Source of the DNA: Methanobacteriota archaeon
GTDB taxonomy: Archaea > Thermoplasmatota > Poseidoniia > Poseidoniales > Poseidoniaceae
Assembly: GCA_002707335.2 (NCBI GenBank)
Contig: PAMN02000055.1
Span: 30,836 to 56,056, forward strand
Direction of reading: 5' to 3'
Length of the DNA: 25,221 nucleotides
Shown: positions 17,157-24,396 of the stretch, piece by piece
Position numbering within the stretch: position 1 is the stretch's first letter
Layout of the letters: the number at the start of each line of letters is the position of its first letter
Notes under the pieces: generated by a model
Told to the model about the DNA's origin: nothing
The model's input: the letters and a program-made list of their open reading frames with translations, nothing else
Databases searched by the model: none
Position numbers and translations under genes: made by a program

Positions 17157-17603
17157 ATGGATACGGTTGTACTTGCGACTTTTTGGTTTTCTTCTGTTGC
17201 GATTTTCCCATTATGGATTATGATGTGGTTTTTCCCGAAGCACGCTAATACAAAAAAAATTGTTGGAGATTTGCGATTCAGCATGCTACCTCTAGCGATT
17301 TCTTATGCCATATTACTAACACCAAACATACTGAATGTTTTGATCACGCTTGGCTCTAAAATGCCTACTCCAGAAATAGTGATAGACTTATTTTCAGATG
17401 AACAAATGATTATTCTTGCTTGGCTTCACTTTTTGGTGATGGACACTTTTGCGGGCAGATATGTTTGGTTACGCATGGTTGAGAAGGATAAACCAATCTA
17501 CCATTCTATGCCCGTATTGTTTCTTTGTATGATGGTTGCCCCTATTGGCTTAGCTCTCGGCGTATTGACTACGACAAGCAATGGTGAGTACAAATTGGAC
17601 TAG
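17157..17603 (+). CDS. ABA4-like (DUF4281) integral membrane protein
   Basis: 148 aa from ATG 17157; a TTG three codons upstream (17148) is less likely. Four hydrophobic helices are visible at about residues 3-25, 42-66, 84-104 and 117-139. The third contains 'AWLHFLVMDTFAGRYVW', the hallmark of the ABA4-like family (pattern W-x-H-F-x-x-x-D-x-F-x-G-R), and 'APIGLALGVL' near the end matches the usual 'GP.GLLLY' region. Plant ABA4 is needed for neoxanthin formation; bacterial and archaeal homologues have no settled activity, though a carotenoid or isoprenoid role is plausible. The gene stands alone between the SRP RNA and the convergent archease gene, whose stop it overlaps by 3 bases. Confidence 0.72.
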   Translation: MDTVVLATFWFSSVAIFPLWIMMWFFPKHANTKKIVGDLRFSMLPLAISYAILLTPNILNVLITLGSKMPTPEIVIDLFSDEQMIILAWLHFLVMDTFAGRYVWLRMVEKDKPIYHSMPVLFLCMMVAPIGLALGVLTTTSNGEYKLD

Positions 17604-18067
17604 ATGTCGAATACAACATCAGCGTACCATCCTGGTCCTTCAAATGTTGGAATCTCCGGCCATTCTGAAGAAATTATTTCACCAACTCCAATTTTACGAA
17701 ATGAAAATTCATGAGAAGTTACGGCCTTTATTTCAATTTCCATTTGAACTTCGGATTTTGGGATTGTCGAAACTTGCGCCTGGATTTTGTTATCTCTTAT
17801 TATTGGCTGGCAATCGATTAAAAAAACATCATTGACTTCCAAATGAAAGAGAACTTCATCTAACCATTTGATTACCAATATTTCAATGTCACCATCATGA
17901 TTAACCTCCCATTGTTGGGTATTCCTAGTCACAGAATTAGTATCTTGATCTTTCTCAATTAAAATAGATTGCATACCTAAGGTAAGTTCCCTTAACAGAT
18001 CATTTTGATTAAGTCCAAAAGCCCTTATTCCAATATCTGCGGTTGTAGGTCGCTGCCAATAACTCAC
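17600..18067 (-). CDS. Archease (RtcB tRNA-ligase activator)
   Basis: 155 aa from the GTG at 18067, close to the usual archease size of about 140. Family motifs are 'TTADIGIRAFG' (residues 8-18, normally HTADIGI), 'IEILVIKWLDEVLFHLE', 'EIKAVTSHEFSF' and the C-terminal 'WYADVVFDI'. The acidic metal-binding residues D11 and D154 and the KAVTxH signature (H119) are kept; the His usually before TAD is Thr here. Archease speeds guanylylation and turnover of RtcB, which joins tRNA halves after intron removal. Start: an ATG at 18112 would overlap the kinase gene by 41 bases, whereas GTG 18067 follows AGGTGA by four bases, the same layout as its two operon partners. Its 3' end overlaps the ABA4-like gene. 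endA lies 2 kb away, divergent. Confidence 0.88.
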   Translation of the reverse strand: MSYWQRPTTADIGIRAFGLNQNDLLRELTLGMQSILIEKDQDTNSVTRNTQQWEVNHDGDIEILVIKWLDEVLFHLEVNDVFLIDCQPIIRDNKIQAQVSTIPKSEVQMEIEIKAVTSHEFSFRKIGVGEIISSEWPEIPTFEGPGWYADVVFDI

Positions 18068-18077
18068 TAATTCACCT
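18065..18077 (-). promoter_or_regulatory. Ribosome binding site deciding the archease start
   Basis: AGGTGA sits over the stop codon (TGA) of the kinase gene and is followed by ATTA and GTG. The same (A/G)GTGA-N4-start layout precedes the kinase (19133 to 19124) and, with AGTGA, the winged-helix gene (20104 to 20095). This shared spacing is why the shorter starts were chosen for all three. Confidence 0.6.
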
Positions 18078-19124
18078 CTGTGATATTTGTAGGCTCCAAG
18101 CGATTTCTCCAAGCCTATTGGCTAAGTCTCTTGCTGTTAATGTGAAATTTTGGGTTCCACTCATAATACATTCACATGCAGCATTTGCCAGATGAGCAAT
18201 GTCCTTTACGGTAATTCCTAAATTAACCCCAGCCGCAACAGCAACAGCGGCAGCATCTATGATGCCAATTACGCCTCTTGGCTCTGCTAATGTACATGGA
18301 ACGGATATTACTTCCTCATCCTTTGTGTACACTGTTACTCCATGTTCTCCTTGAACAACCATCAGATGCCCCCATTCATTTTCCTTGATTAACATCTTAG
18401 CGGCTTCAGAAGAGTCATTGAACGCCAATCTTTTTGCCATCAAATCCAGACCACGCGTTTGGAAAATTACCCAATCTGCTCCAAAAGTTCGATGTAATCC
18501 GGTTAATTTAGGGTCACATATTACTGGAACATTTGCTAATTTTGCTGTTTTTATTAACCTCAACGCATTTTCATCAGTAACGACTCCCTGTCCATAATCT
18601 GAGATAATTAAGACATCGGAATCTGGTATTTCTGAAACGGCCTTGTCGGTCAAAGAATTCAAAACTTCAGTATCTATGTGAGTATCATCTTCAATGTCCC
18701 ATCGTAGTAATAATTGCTGATTTGAAATTAGATATTCTCTCCCTGCGATTAATCTTGTTTTAACAGTTGTAGTTCTTCCATCTAATTCGATAATCCCAGA
18801 GCAGTTTACATGCTCATCCTTCAGAGCGCACAATATTGCCTTTCCAGATTCATCTCCTCCAATAACTCCGAAAAGTTTTGAATCTAATCCAATATTTCCA
18901 AGACCTCTGGCTACGTGTGCAGCTGCACCAACGTCATCATATCGCTTTGTTTCTTTTAGGACAGGAACTGGCGCCCTAGAATTAAGGTCATTTGCGTAAC
19001 CATGTATGTATCTGTCTAGCATTATATCTCCCACCAAAACCACATTACCTGATAGATTTTTGACGCTAGTCTGTAATCCAGTTAGCCTGTCATGTGTTTC
19101 ATGTTGTTCGTCGTTCATTCCCAT
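18072..19124 (-). CDS. PfkB/RfaE-like sugar kinase homologue with altered catalytic motif
   Basis: 350 aa from ATG 19124, preceded by GGTGA with a four-base spacer; a TTG at 19139 is the alternative. The fold is ribokinase/PfkB, closest in feel to the heptose-7-phosphate kinase half of HldE: 'VVLVGDIMLDRYIHG' (28-42), 'SRAPVPVLK' (49-57), 'TTTVKTRLIAGREYLISNQQLLLRWD' (118-143) and 'VLIISDYGQGVVT' (171-183). The two PfkB signatures are degraded. The first, usually GGAAxN, reads 'DDVGAAAHVARGLG'. The second, usually DTxGAGD, reads 'RGVIGIIDAA', keeping the catalytic Asp (D290) but losing the anion-hole Ala-Gly. Activity is therefore doubtful. The gene lies between a winged-helix regulator and archease in one operon; the link to RNA processing is unexplained. 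Confidence 0.8.
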   Translation of the reverse strand: MGMNDEQHETHDRLTGLQTSVKNLSGNVVLVGDIMLDRYIHGYANDLNSRAPVPVLKETKRYDDVGAAAHVARGLGNIGLDSKLFGVIGGDESGKAILCALKDEHVNCSGIIELDGRTTTVKTRLIAGREYLISNQQLLLRWDIEDDTHIDTEVLNSLTDKAVSEIPDSDVLIISDYGQGVVTDENALRLIKTAKLANVPVICDPKLTGLHRTFGADWVIFQTRGLDLMAKRLAFNDSSEAAKMLIKENEWGHLMVVQGEHGVTVYTKDEEVISVPCTLAEPRGVIGIIDAAAVAVAAGVNLGITVKDIAHLANAACECIMSGTQNFTLTARDLANRLGEIAWSLQISQR

Positions 19125-19135
19125 GTTTTCACCAA

Positions 19136-20095
19136 TCAATTTTTACTGTCTAATAATTCTGCTAATAATGACGCATGTATCGATTCAGATATACCTAAGC
19201 TTTCTCTTAATGTTGCTAACATAGCGTCTTCATCGCTTGTTATCATGCCATCATTCAAGGCTGTAATAAGTGTATTTTTGTATGTTTTAGTCGCTTCATC
19301 CAATATCGGTTCTTTCTTAGCATCAGATAACAACTTTCGATGAGTTTCATCATCGATTCCAAATGAATCACGCATAGTTTTCAATAATGCAATTTCATCA
19401 TCAACGATCTCACCATCAATCAATGCCTGTCTCAACATATCAAGGTAAACCTCCTCAGGAGGGGGAGCATTTTGTGTTTTACGTGCTTCTTCTGAAATCC
19501 TTTTCACACGTTTAGGATGCATCCCAATAAAATCAACAACTTCGTTTAGCAAATATTGCTCATCCCTTGTTATTTTGCCATCTTCCCAAGCTCTAGCAAA
19601 TAATCTTCTAACAAGATTTTCGCCCGCTTGAGCATCTAGCGATGCAGTTCCCTCCGGATTAGATATCGGAGATGTTACTGGATTATCATGAAATACAAGA
19701 CCTTCATCTAAGTGTGAGAGTAATTCTAATGTAAATTGCCCACCTTTTCTTAGGGTTCCTAAAACAACCTTATCCCCATCTTTGAATACAGTGATTGAGA
19801 GGACTTTTTCTCGAATATTTCCTGCTCGCTTCAATCCTTTTGGAGTGAGTCCATACACCATTCTTCTTTGCTTAGCACCAGGGACGTGACGTTGATTCGA
19901 AATCAACTCCTCATTTTTCTCGAGTCTCTTTAATGTCCTTGGAACATGTTTCCTTTGAACATGAACGGCAGCGGATATACCAGCTTGAGTTATCGCAGGG
20001 GGTGCTTCCCAATGTCCTTCAGGCAGTGGGTTATCGAATAAATGCAACAGAGTCCTTTCCTCTGTTGTCATCGTTCCGAGATATCCATCTACCAT
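19136..20095 (-). CDS. Winged-helix protein with three TerB-like helical repeats
   Basis: 319 aa from ATG 20095; an upstream ATG at 20131 would add 12 residues but would run into the promoter zone shared with endA. Residues about 10-95 form a winged helix-turn-helix: 'AITQAGISAAVHVQRKHVPR' as HTH, and 'RRMVYGLTPKGLKRA' as wing plus final helix, as in MarR-type or ArsR-like archaeal regulators. A short linker domain follows (about 100-155). Then come three related helical units of about 45 aa at 160-204, 216-260 and 272-316, each with a 'L...A..DG.I..DE..LL' core; this DG-I-x-x-DE pattern recalls TerB-like domains with an acidic metal site. The gene heads the operon with the PfkB homologue and archease and is divergent from endA, so it may regulate both. 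Confidence 0.75.
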   Translation of the reverse strand: MVDGYLGTMTTEERTLLHLFDNPLPEGHWEAPPAITQAGISAAVHVQRKHVPRTLKRLEKNEELISNQRHVPGAKQRRMVYGLTPKGLKRAGNIREKVLSITVFKDGDKVVLGTLRKGGQFTLELLSHLDEGLVFHDNPVTSPISNPEGTASLDAQAGENLVRRLFARAWEDGKITRDEQYLLNEVVDFIGMHPKRVKRISEEARKTQNAPPPEEVYLDMLRQALIDGEIVDDEIALLKTMRDSFGIDDETHRKLLSDAKKEPILDEATKTYKNTLITALNDGMITSDEDAMLATLRESLGISESIHASLLAELLDSKN

Positions 20096-20155
20096 GGTCT
20101 CACTGATACGATGTAAGAGGGGGAGGCACATAAGAGTGGTCGCCTACGGCAAACC
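20096..20155. promoter_or_regulatory. Divergent promoter region between endA and the winged-helix/archease operon
   Basis: Sixty bases separate the two preferred start codons. The stretch contains ACATAAGAG (about 20129-20137), a possible TATA-like element for endA. On the other strand AGTGA is placed four bases before the regulator's ATG. The shared region means one DNA-binding protein could control intron cutting (endA) and the archease operon together. Confidence 0.4.
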
Positions 20156-21100
20156 ATGGCAGGGGGGAGAAAGAGCAAACCAAGGGTCAGAAACAAACGT
20201 CCTATTGGATTGAAAAATGCAGACTCTACCTCAAGGAAAATTCCAGTACCTGAAAAATTAGAAAATGGCTGGTTTGTCAAAGAACCAGTTGCTGGTAGAC
20301 TGTATCAAAAATCTGCAATCGGCGTTCCAACTGAAGGTGGGATTGTAATTAATGATGAAGAATTAATGTTTTGCCATTGGCATAGACATTTGCCTTTACC
20401 GGAAAATTGGCTTGAAAACAAATTGAATTCTGAACCGAATTTTGTTCACCAAATCGTGGCATATGATACAATAAGAAGTTCTGGGGACAAATTGGTCAGC
20501 AAAGATGGAGTTTGGCATCTTTGGAATAGAGAACATCATCCCTCGAATAGTATTCATGCTTCTGAAGTCAAATGGTTCAGGTCTAAAGATAAATTCGATT
20601 TAGACTCAATTATTGATTGGACTGTAAGTCTAAAAGATTCTGTTAATTCTGATATAGCCATTGTAGATGAGGAAATGGATGTTACAATGTATAGGGTTAG
20701 CGTAGTTGACCCAAGTGGGGAACTTATCCCGTCTACCAAAGATAATCACCCAAATCTAGGTGTTGAACATTTATCAAGAGTCTTCTACCGAGACGATGAA
20801 ATAGATTGGATGAATGATTCGCAAAGTAGCGTAACCGAATTATTTTCTGAATTGAATTCTAGAGGTTTACTCGTCCGTCCAGGTTTCAAATATGGCTGTA
20901 GGTGGCGTGTTTATTCAACTCCAATTGAACAAGACCACGCTCCGTGGTTAATGCAAATGTCCGAAGACGTTTCATCTAACTGGGAAGGTGTGTGTTTATC
21001 TGTAAGGCTCGCGGAAGGCGTCAATAAAAGTTGGGTCATCGCTTTCAAGCGGGACGGTTGGAACTTTATCCAATTCCGAAGACACTTGCCTGGTAGATGA
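20156..21100 (+). CDS. endA: tRNA-splicing endonuclease, two-domain archaeal type
   Basis: 314 aa, consistent with the two-domain archaeal EndA in which a degenerate N-terminal copy precedes the catalytic one. The C-terminal nuclease domain is unmistakable: 'LNSRGLLVRPGFKYGCRWRVY' (233-253) with catalytic Y246, 'HAPWLMQ' with H261, and 'RLAEGVNKSWVIAF' with K291. The N-terminal 20 residues are basic and Lys/Arg-rich, unusual for EndA and possibly RNA-binding. The enzyme cuts bulge-helix-bulge introns from pre-tRNA; the ends are then joined by RtcB with archease. Its ATG is 60 bases from the divergent winged-helix gene start, and no Shine-Dalgarno is seen, so the transcript may be leaderless. 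The last 105 bases, including the K291 codon region, are antisense to the 3' end of the protease gene. Confidence 0.92.
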   Translation: MAGGRKSKPRVRNKRPIGLKNADSTSRKIPVPEKLENGWFVKEPVAGRLYQKSAIGVPTEGGIVINDEELMFCHWHRHLPLPENWLENKLNSEPNFVHQIVAYDTIRSSGDKLVSKDGVWHLWNREHHPSNSIHASEVKWFRSKDKFDLDSIIDWTVSLKDSVNSDIAIVDEEMDVTMYRVSVVDPSGELIPSTKDNHPNLGVEHLSRVFYRDDEIDWMNDSQSSVTELFSELNSRGLLVRPGFKYGCRWRVYSTPIEQDHAPWLMQMSEDVSSNWEGVCLSVRLAEGVNKSWVIAFKRDGWNFIQFRRHLPGR

Positions 21101-23065
21101 GTCTATTCCTAAAATTACCCATAAAGATGCCAATAATAGCGCTACAGGAACTAATACTGCAGGTTCATTCCATTCGTTGAATTTTTTATCTTCATCTATC
21201 GCATTTAATTCTACATCGATGTAATAATTCTCTCCAGAATCAGTCGCTAATACAACTTGCCCTCGAATTAGCATATTTTCAACAAGTAAATCCCCGGGAT
21301 CAATCTTCAATTCAATCACAGAGCCATGGCTGATTAATTGAACCTGTTCTGTGGTTGCAACTCTAGATAAGGCGCCTTCTACACCTACTATCCATGTCTC
21401 TTGGCTACTGCCAAATGCCTTAACGGGAATTTTGACAACAGATGATTTATCATAAGGTATATCGGATTCAAAATCATACTCGATTGGAACATTACCGAGA
21501 ATTTCGAAATTATGTCTGAGGTTAATTGGAGTTCCAGAATCACATTCGATAGTTCCTGAAATTACACCGATTACACCAACAACTCCACTTTCTTGAAATG
21601 TGATTTTATTATTTTCAACAGTAATTGTTCTACCATCAGAACTAGTTAGATAATATTCTGGACTACTACAACCTCCATATGTTGTGCTCAATATTGAAAA
21701 TTCTATTGACCCATCGGGAGTTAGAACAGAAGTATAGTCCGGGAAATCAACATCCGCTAAATGCCCGCAATTTTCAGACTCAAATTCAATGCTAACATTG
21801 GTTCCGTTCACATTTACTGTTCCTACCCAATCAACTAAAATGCCATCACGGTTTCTAATTTCAATTCCCTCGTATCCAAATTTATCTCCATCCCAATAAA
21901 GGTCGGATTGCTCTCCTTCGTTCGCACTTGTCACTAAATCTTGATTGCCGTCAGCTTCCAGTACGATTAACCAAGGTTTATCTGGATGAGAATTTACTAA
22001 ATTATCCTCAACAGAACCTACATTCAGATCTTGTTGCATTACTAAAATCCCATTTCCAGGAAGGCGAGAATCAAAGCCATAGTCGCTACGATATTCAATC
22101 CAAATAAATTCATTATCAGCGATTGGAATTTTGAGAGACTTGCCTCCTTCAGATAGCCCGATTAATTCTACTTCAGGTCCTGAACATGATTCCCCTGGCA
22201 ACCAATTTAGATTCATCAATTGATATCTGTCCACTCCTATTAATTCCATAGTTGGTGACGTCGGTAGAGCAGGCCAAGCACCGTTTCCATTCCAATTCCC
22301 ACTAGCCATTATGTCCCAATTGCCAACACCTTTCCATGATTGCGTAACAGTTGTAGATTCAACAGGATAAAGGTCTGCTGCGCCAAACTGGTGGTACATT
22401 TCATGAATTATCGTTCCAAAATTATTCGAATTATATTGACTTGCGATACTGTAATAGGCCAATTGCATGTTATTTGGAAGTTCTACTACATTTTCAGCCA
22501 TTGAGAAGTGAGACCAAATACGCGCTGATGAGCCTCCTCCGTCTTCTTGAGGTTTTACGCAATGAAGTATTAAGAATCTATCAACCCATCCATCTTCATT
22601 CAAATCGAACATCTCCCAATCTACTTCATCTGAGACAGCAGTGGCGACTTCCTCAGCCAATGTATGTGGATCTACGCCGTTTCTTCCTACATCGTTTTGG
22701 CCATTAGCATCATGTCCATAATCTGCCATTCCATAATTCGTTGTAACTATTCTATCATGGTAAAAGATTTCTAGACTGCTATTTGAGTGCACACTTTGAT
22801 TGAAATATTTAGCAGCAGATTGGTCGATCAGTGTTGATGCTCTTTGTTGATTACAATTTGATGATTCAGTCTGGTCTGGGAAGTCGATTAACACAACAAA
22901 CCATTTCTCTTCCTCCTGCACCTCAACAATCTCTCCAATTTTTTCTTCGCTTGGCTTTATGGAATTACTTTCCACCCATTCGTTAATTGCTTCACCATTA
23001 ATGAATCCACCAATTGCCATGAAGGCAAAAAGCAGAGCCAATGGCCAGGCTATTATGGGTCGCAT
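20996..23065 (-). CDS. M6-family (immune inhibitor A-like) secreted metalloprotease, membrane-anchored
   Basis: 689 aa. The N-terminal Sec signal or anchor (residues 1-26, core 'IIAWPLALLFAFMAIGGF') precedes a catalytic domain with 'VVLIDFPDQ' (57-65), 'DLNEDGWVDRFLILH' (154-168) and the zinc motif HEMYH (H221, E222, H225), followed by 'QFGAADLY', where D231 is the likely third ligand. 'GNWDIMASGNWN' is the M6 Met-turn-like segment. Beta-sandwich domains fill about 380-640. A C-terminal transmembrane helix (about 634-654, 'VLVPVALLLASLWVILGI') is followed by a cytoplasmic tail of about 35 residues. Role: extracellular protein breakdown at the cell surface, feeding peptides to the cell. The tail is encoded antisense to endA. 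TatC lies 31 bases upstream, but the signal lacks a twin-arginine motif. Confidence 0.9.
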   Translation of the reverse strand: MRPIIAWPLALLFAFMAIGGFINGEAINEWVESNSIKPSEEKIGEIVEVQEEEKWFVVLIDFPDQTESSNCNQQRASTLIDQSAAKYFNQSVHSNSSLEIFYHDRIVTTNYGMADYGHDANGQNDVGRNGVDPHTLAEEVATAVSDEVDWEMFDLNEDGWVDRFLILHCVKPQEDGGGSSARIWSHFSMAENVVELPNNMQLAYYSIASQYNSNNFGTIIHEMYHQFGAADLYPVESTTVTQSWKGVGNWDIMASGNWNGNGAWPALPTSPTMELIGVDRYQLMNLNWLPGESCSGPEVELIGLSEGGKSLKIPIADNEFIWIEYRSDYGFDSRLPGNGILVMQQDLNVGSVEDNLVNSHPDKPWLIVLEADGNQDLVTSANEGEQSDLYWDGDKFGYEGIEIRNRDGILVDWVGTVNVNGTNVSIEFESENCGHLADVDFPDYTSVLTPDGSIEFSILSTTYGGCSSPEYYLTSSDGRTITVENNKITFQESGVVGVIGVISGTIECDSGTPINLRHNFEILGNVPIEYDFESDIPYDKSSVVKIPVKAFGSSQETWIVGVEGALSRVATTEQVQLISHGSVIELKIDPGDLLVENMLIRGQVVLATDSGENYYIDVELNAIDEDKKFNEWNEPAVLVPVALLLASLWVILGIDSSTRQVSSELDKVPTVPLESDDPTFIDAFREPYR

Positions 23066-23096
23066 TGCTATTACTGAAGTGTTAATTGTGTATCAA

Positions 23097-24392
23097 TCAA
23101 TTGCTAATATCAGTCAAAGAGATTCCATTTTTTTTAATTGTATCGAGAAGATTTAGCGTAGGTGATTGAATCCATACCTCTGTAGGTTGCAAAATCAGTC
23201 CAAAAATAAGTTCATCAGAATATTTTACATTCGTAATTTTATATTTTGATAAAACATTCAAACATCTTTCAATCATTTGATTTTCACTCCATGGATCTGT
23301 CAATAACGCCATTGCCATTTCGCCATCGACATTAGAATTGATTGTGTGCAAGTTACTCAAATAAGCAAGAGATAATGTTTGGTAATCACAACCAAGGAAT
23401 CTAAGATTATCGAGGAATTCTGGAGGAAATGACTCTATCACACAACCAGAGAAAACTACCTTGCTTACATTAAATCTGTTGACAGAATCTATGATTGAGT
23501 TTTGCTCACTAACGCTGCGACATACCGAGTCAAATGACATTATACCCATTCCTGACAATGGCTCAACACTTGGTGAGGTTCCGCAACAACTACAATTAGC
23601 GTATAGGATTCTGTGTTCTTTCCCTTCATTGTCTAATAAATCTCTCAACCCATATCCAATCGGCATTGGTTTTCTAAATTGTTTAAAACCAATTAACTCA
23701 ACAAATCCTGTGGCTAACACAGTCAAAGTCACGAATAATCCTGGGAGGGAATTTGGCAAGATCAGCCAGATTAGCATTAGCATCATACCGTGAACTCTTA
23801 GCCTCCACCATTCTGAATTTCCTTCCCACAGTAGCCCCATTTTTCCAGAAATGATTATCACACTTGAAGCTGCTAGAATGAGAATTAATGTCCAGGTAAT
23901 AGCGATAGAAATTTTCAACATTTCTGCAGCATCGTATCTACCCACTAAGCCAGTATCTTCATTGAAGGAATGTCCATATTCGTACAAATTCGGAAGTAAT
24001 GATGTAGATGTATAATACAATGTCATTATGGATAAAATCCATATCACAAACATCCAACTTACTAAGGCTGTTCTCTCACTTGGCAACAAACCACTTTTTC
24101 CAAATGAATAAATTTGCATTATGATAAACGGACCAGCGGTAAAAATTGCTAGTAATCCTGCAGACAACCATCTAGTTCCTGCCCATTCTTCTGGAGAGAA
24201 AATATTCACACAAGAGCCATCACAAGGATCTAATTTAGTCAGTAAATGATTGAGAATTTGATCGATTGATAATGACCAAATCCCAGTTAGGATTACGACT
24301 AAAACGACGATAGTGCTAATTCGGCGAAACAATTCGTCTAAGTGAGATTGAAATGAATCTTTGACATCTGACGGCAGATGCAAATCATTCAT
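23097..24392 (-). CDS. tatC: TatC translocase subunit with a C-terminal Cys-rich extension
   Basis: 431 aa from ATG 24392, which comes four bases after the upstream stop; a longer start at 24440 would overlap that gene. Residues 14-240 are TatC: 'SFQSHLDELFRRI' with the conserved Glu at 20, six transmembrane helices (about 26-43, 75-97, 109-129, 157-181, 200-213, 216-236) and 'GLLPSERTALV' with the conserved Glu at 106. TatC is the receptor for twin-arginine signal peptides and exports folded proteins. The remaining 190 aa (about 241-431) are absent from ordinary TatC. They carry 'RILYANCSCCGTSPSVEPL' and 'VSKVVFSGCVIESFPPEFL', a pattern like the N-terminal domain of HdrA. No TatA gene is nearby. 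Co-transcribed with the upstream probable cytochrome. Confidence 0.88.
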   Translation of the reverse strand: MNDLHLPSDVKDSFQSHLDELFRRISTIVVLVVILTGIWSLSIDQILNHLLTKLDPCDGSCVNIFSPEEWAGTRWLSAGLLAIFTAGPFIIMQIYSFGKSGLLPSERTALVSWMFVIWILSIMTLYYTSTSLLPNLYEYGHSFNEDTGLVGRYDAAEMLKISIAITWTLILILAASSVIIISGKMGLLWEGNSEWWRLRVHGMMLMLIWLILPNSLPGLFVTLTVLATGFVELIGFKQFRKPMPIGYGLRDLLDNEGKEHRILYANCSCCGTSPSVEPLSGMGIMSFDSVCRSVSEQNSIIDSVNRFNVSKVVFSGCVIESFPPEFLDNLRFLGCDYQTLSLAYLSNLHTINSNVDGEMAMALLTDPWSENQMIERCLNVLSKYKITNVKYSDELIFGLILQPTEVWIQSPTLNLLDTIKKNGISLTDISN

Positions 24393-24396
24393 GTTA

